64,000 nt of DNA from Arion vulgaris (taxonomy: Eukaryota > Mollusca > Gastropoda > Stylommatophora > Arionidae), in assembly GCA_020796225.1 (NCBI GenBank), contig CM036759.1, positions 25,714,313 through 25,778,312 of the forward strand, read 5' to 3'. Below, piece by piece: positions 63,839 to 64,000 of the stretch. The notes under the pieces are model-generated. The model searched no databases, was not told where the DNA came from, and worked only from the letters and a program-made list of their open reading frames with translations. The position numbers and the translations under genes were made by a program. Numbering within the stretch: position 1 is the stretch's first letter; each line of letters opens with the position of its first letter.

Positions 63839-64000
63839 GCCGTGCGGTAATTTTCTCAGTATGATGTAAGTCTTCGAAATGCCGCCCCTTAAATGATTTT
63901 TCTTTAAAATAACCTACGACTGTGATTTAAAAAAAACATACACAAAATGTACGAATACTATTCTTTTTTTGAAAATATAAACTACGTTAAAATAATGATA

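Overview
This is a repeat-saturated eukaryotic window. It has spliceosomal introns (GT..AG), long introns, tRNA-derived SINEs and many LINE clades, so it is not bacterial. The two host genes and the mix of RTE-like, I/Nimb-like and ingi-like LINEs with SINEs that share a central domain suggest a lophotrochozoan animal, most likely a mollusc (probably a gastropod). That assignment is inference.

Two cellular genes can be assembled exon by exon, and they lie head to head. (1) On the minus strand an RNF216/Triad3-type RBR E3 ubiquitin ligase runs from the ATG at 25573 down to a stop at 4332. It has nine coding exons over about 21 kb. All exon phases agree except for one single-base frameshift inside exon 2. 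Its introns hold SINEs, LINE debris and a 1.4 kb minisatellite. (2) On the plus strand MRPS18A (mitochondrial ribosomal protein mL66/bS18a) runs from 48305 to 53996 in five coding exons that join without error into a 167-residue protein. Its introns also hold SINEs.

Nearly everything else is mobile DNA. 1-11 kb is LINE 3' ends, two LINE-tailed SINEs, a piggyBac-like MITE, a satellite, and a 474-bp element with perfect 45-bp terminal direct repeats. 11.8-13.2 kb is a minisatellite in RNF216 intron 7. 16-24 kb is SINEs and LINE tails inside RNF216 introns, including nested insertions. 26-33 kb holds fragments of an L1/Tx1-like LINE, several tandem repeats, a hairpin MITE and a U2 snRNA-like tandem. 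33.3-37.8 kb is a nearly full-length but frameshifted L1/Tx1-like LINE with ORF1 and ORF2. 38.7-44.7 kb is a dead pogo-type DNA transposon whose last exon was split by a complete I/Nimb-like LINE with RNase H (40914-44218, flanked by an 11-bp target-site duplication). 45-48 kb is LINE RNase H debris. 51-63.9 kb is MRPS18A plus SINEs, LINE tails and a three-level nest at 59 kb.

Many insertions have target-site duplications that can be read directly, so the order of insertion can be worked out. The most notable pattern is a modular SINE system: one shared ~110-bp head domain is joined to at least three different bodies or tails, one of which derives from the C-terminal coding end of an RNase H LINE. 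I found no operon, CRISPR array, phage or other prokaryotic-style system, and no clear new enzymatic system. The novelty here lies in repeat architecture.
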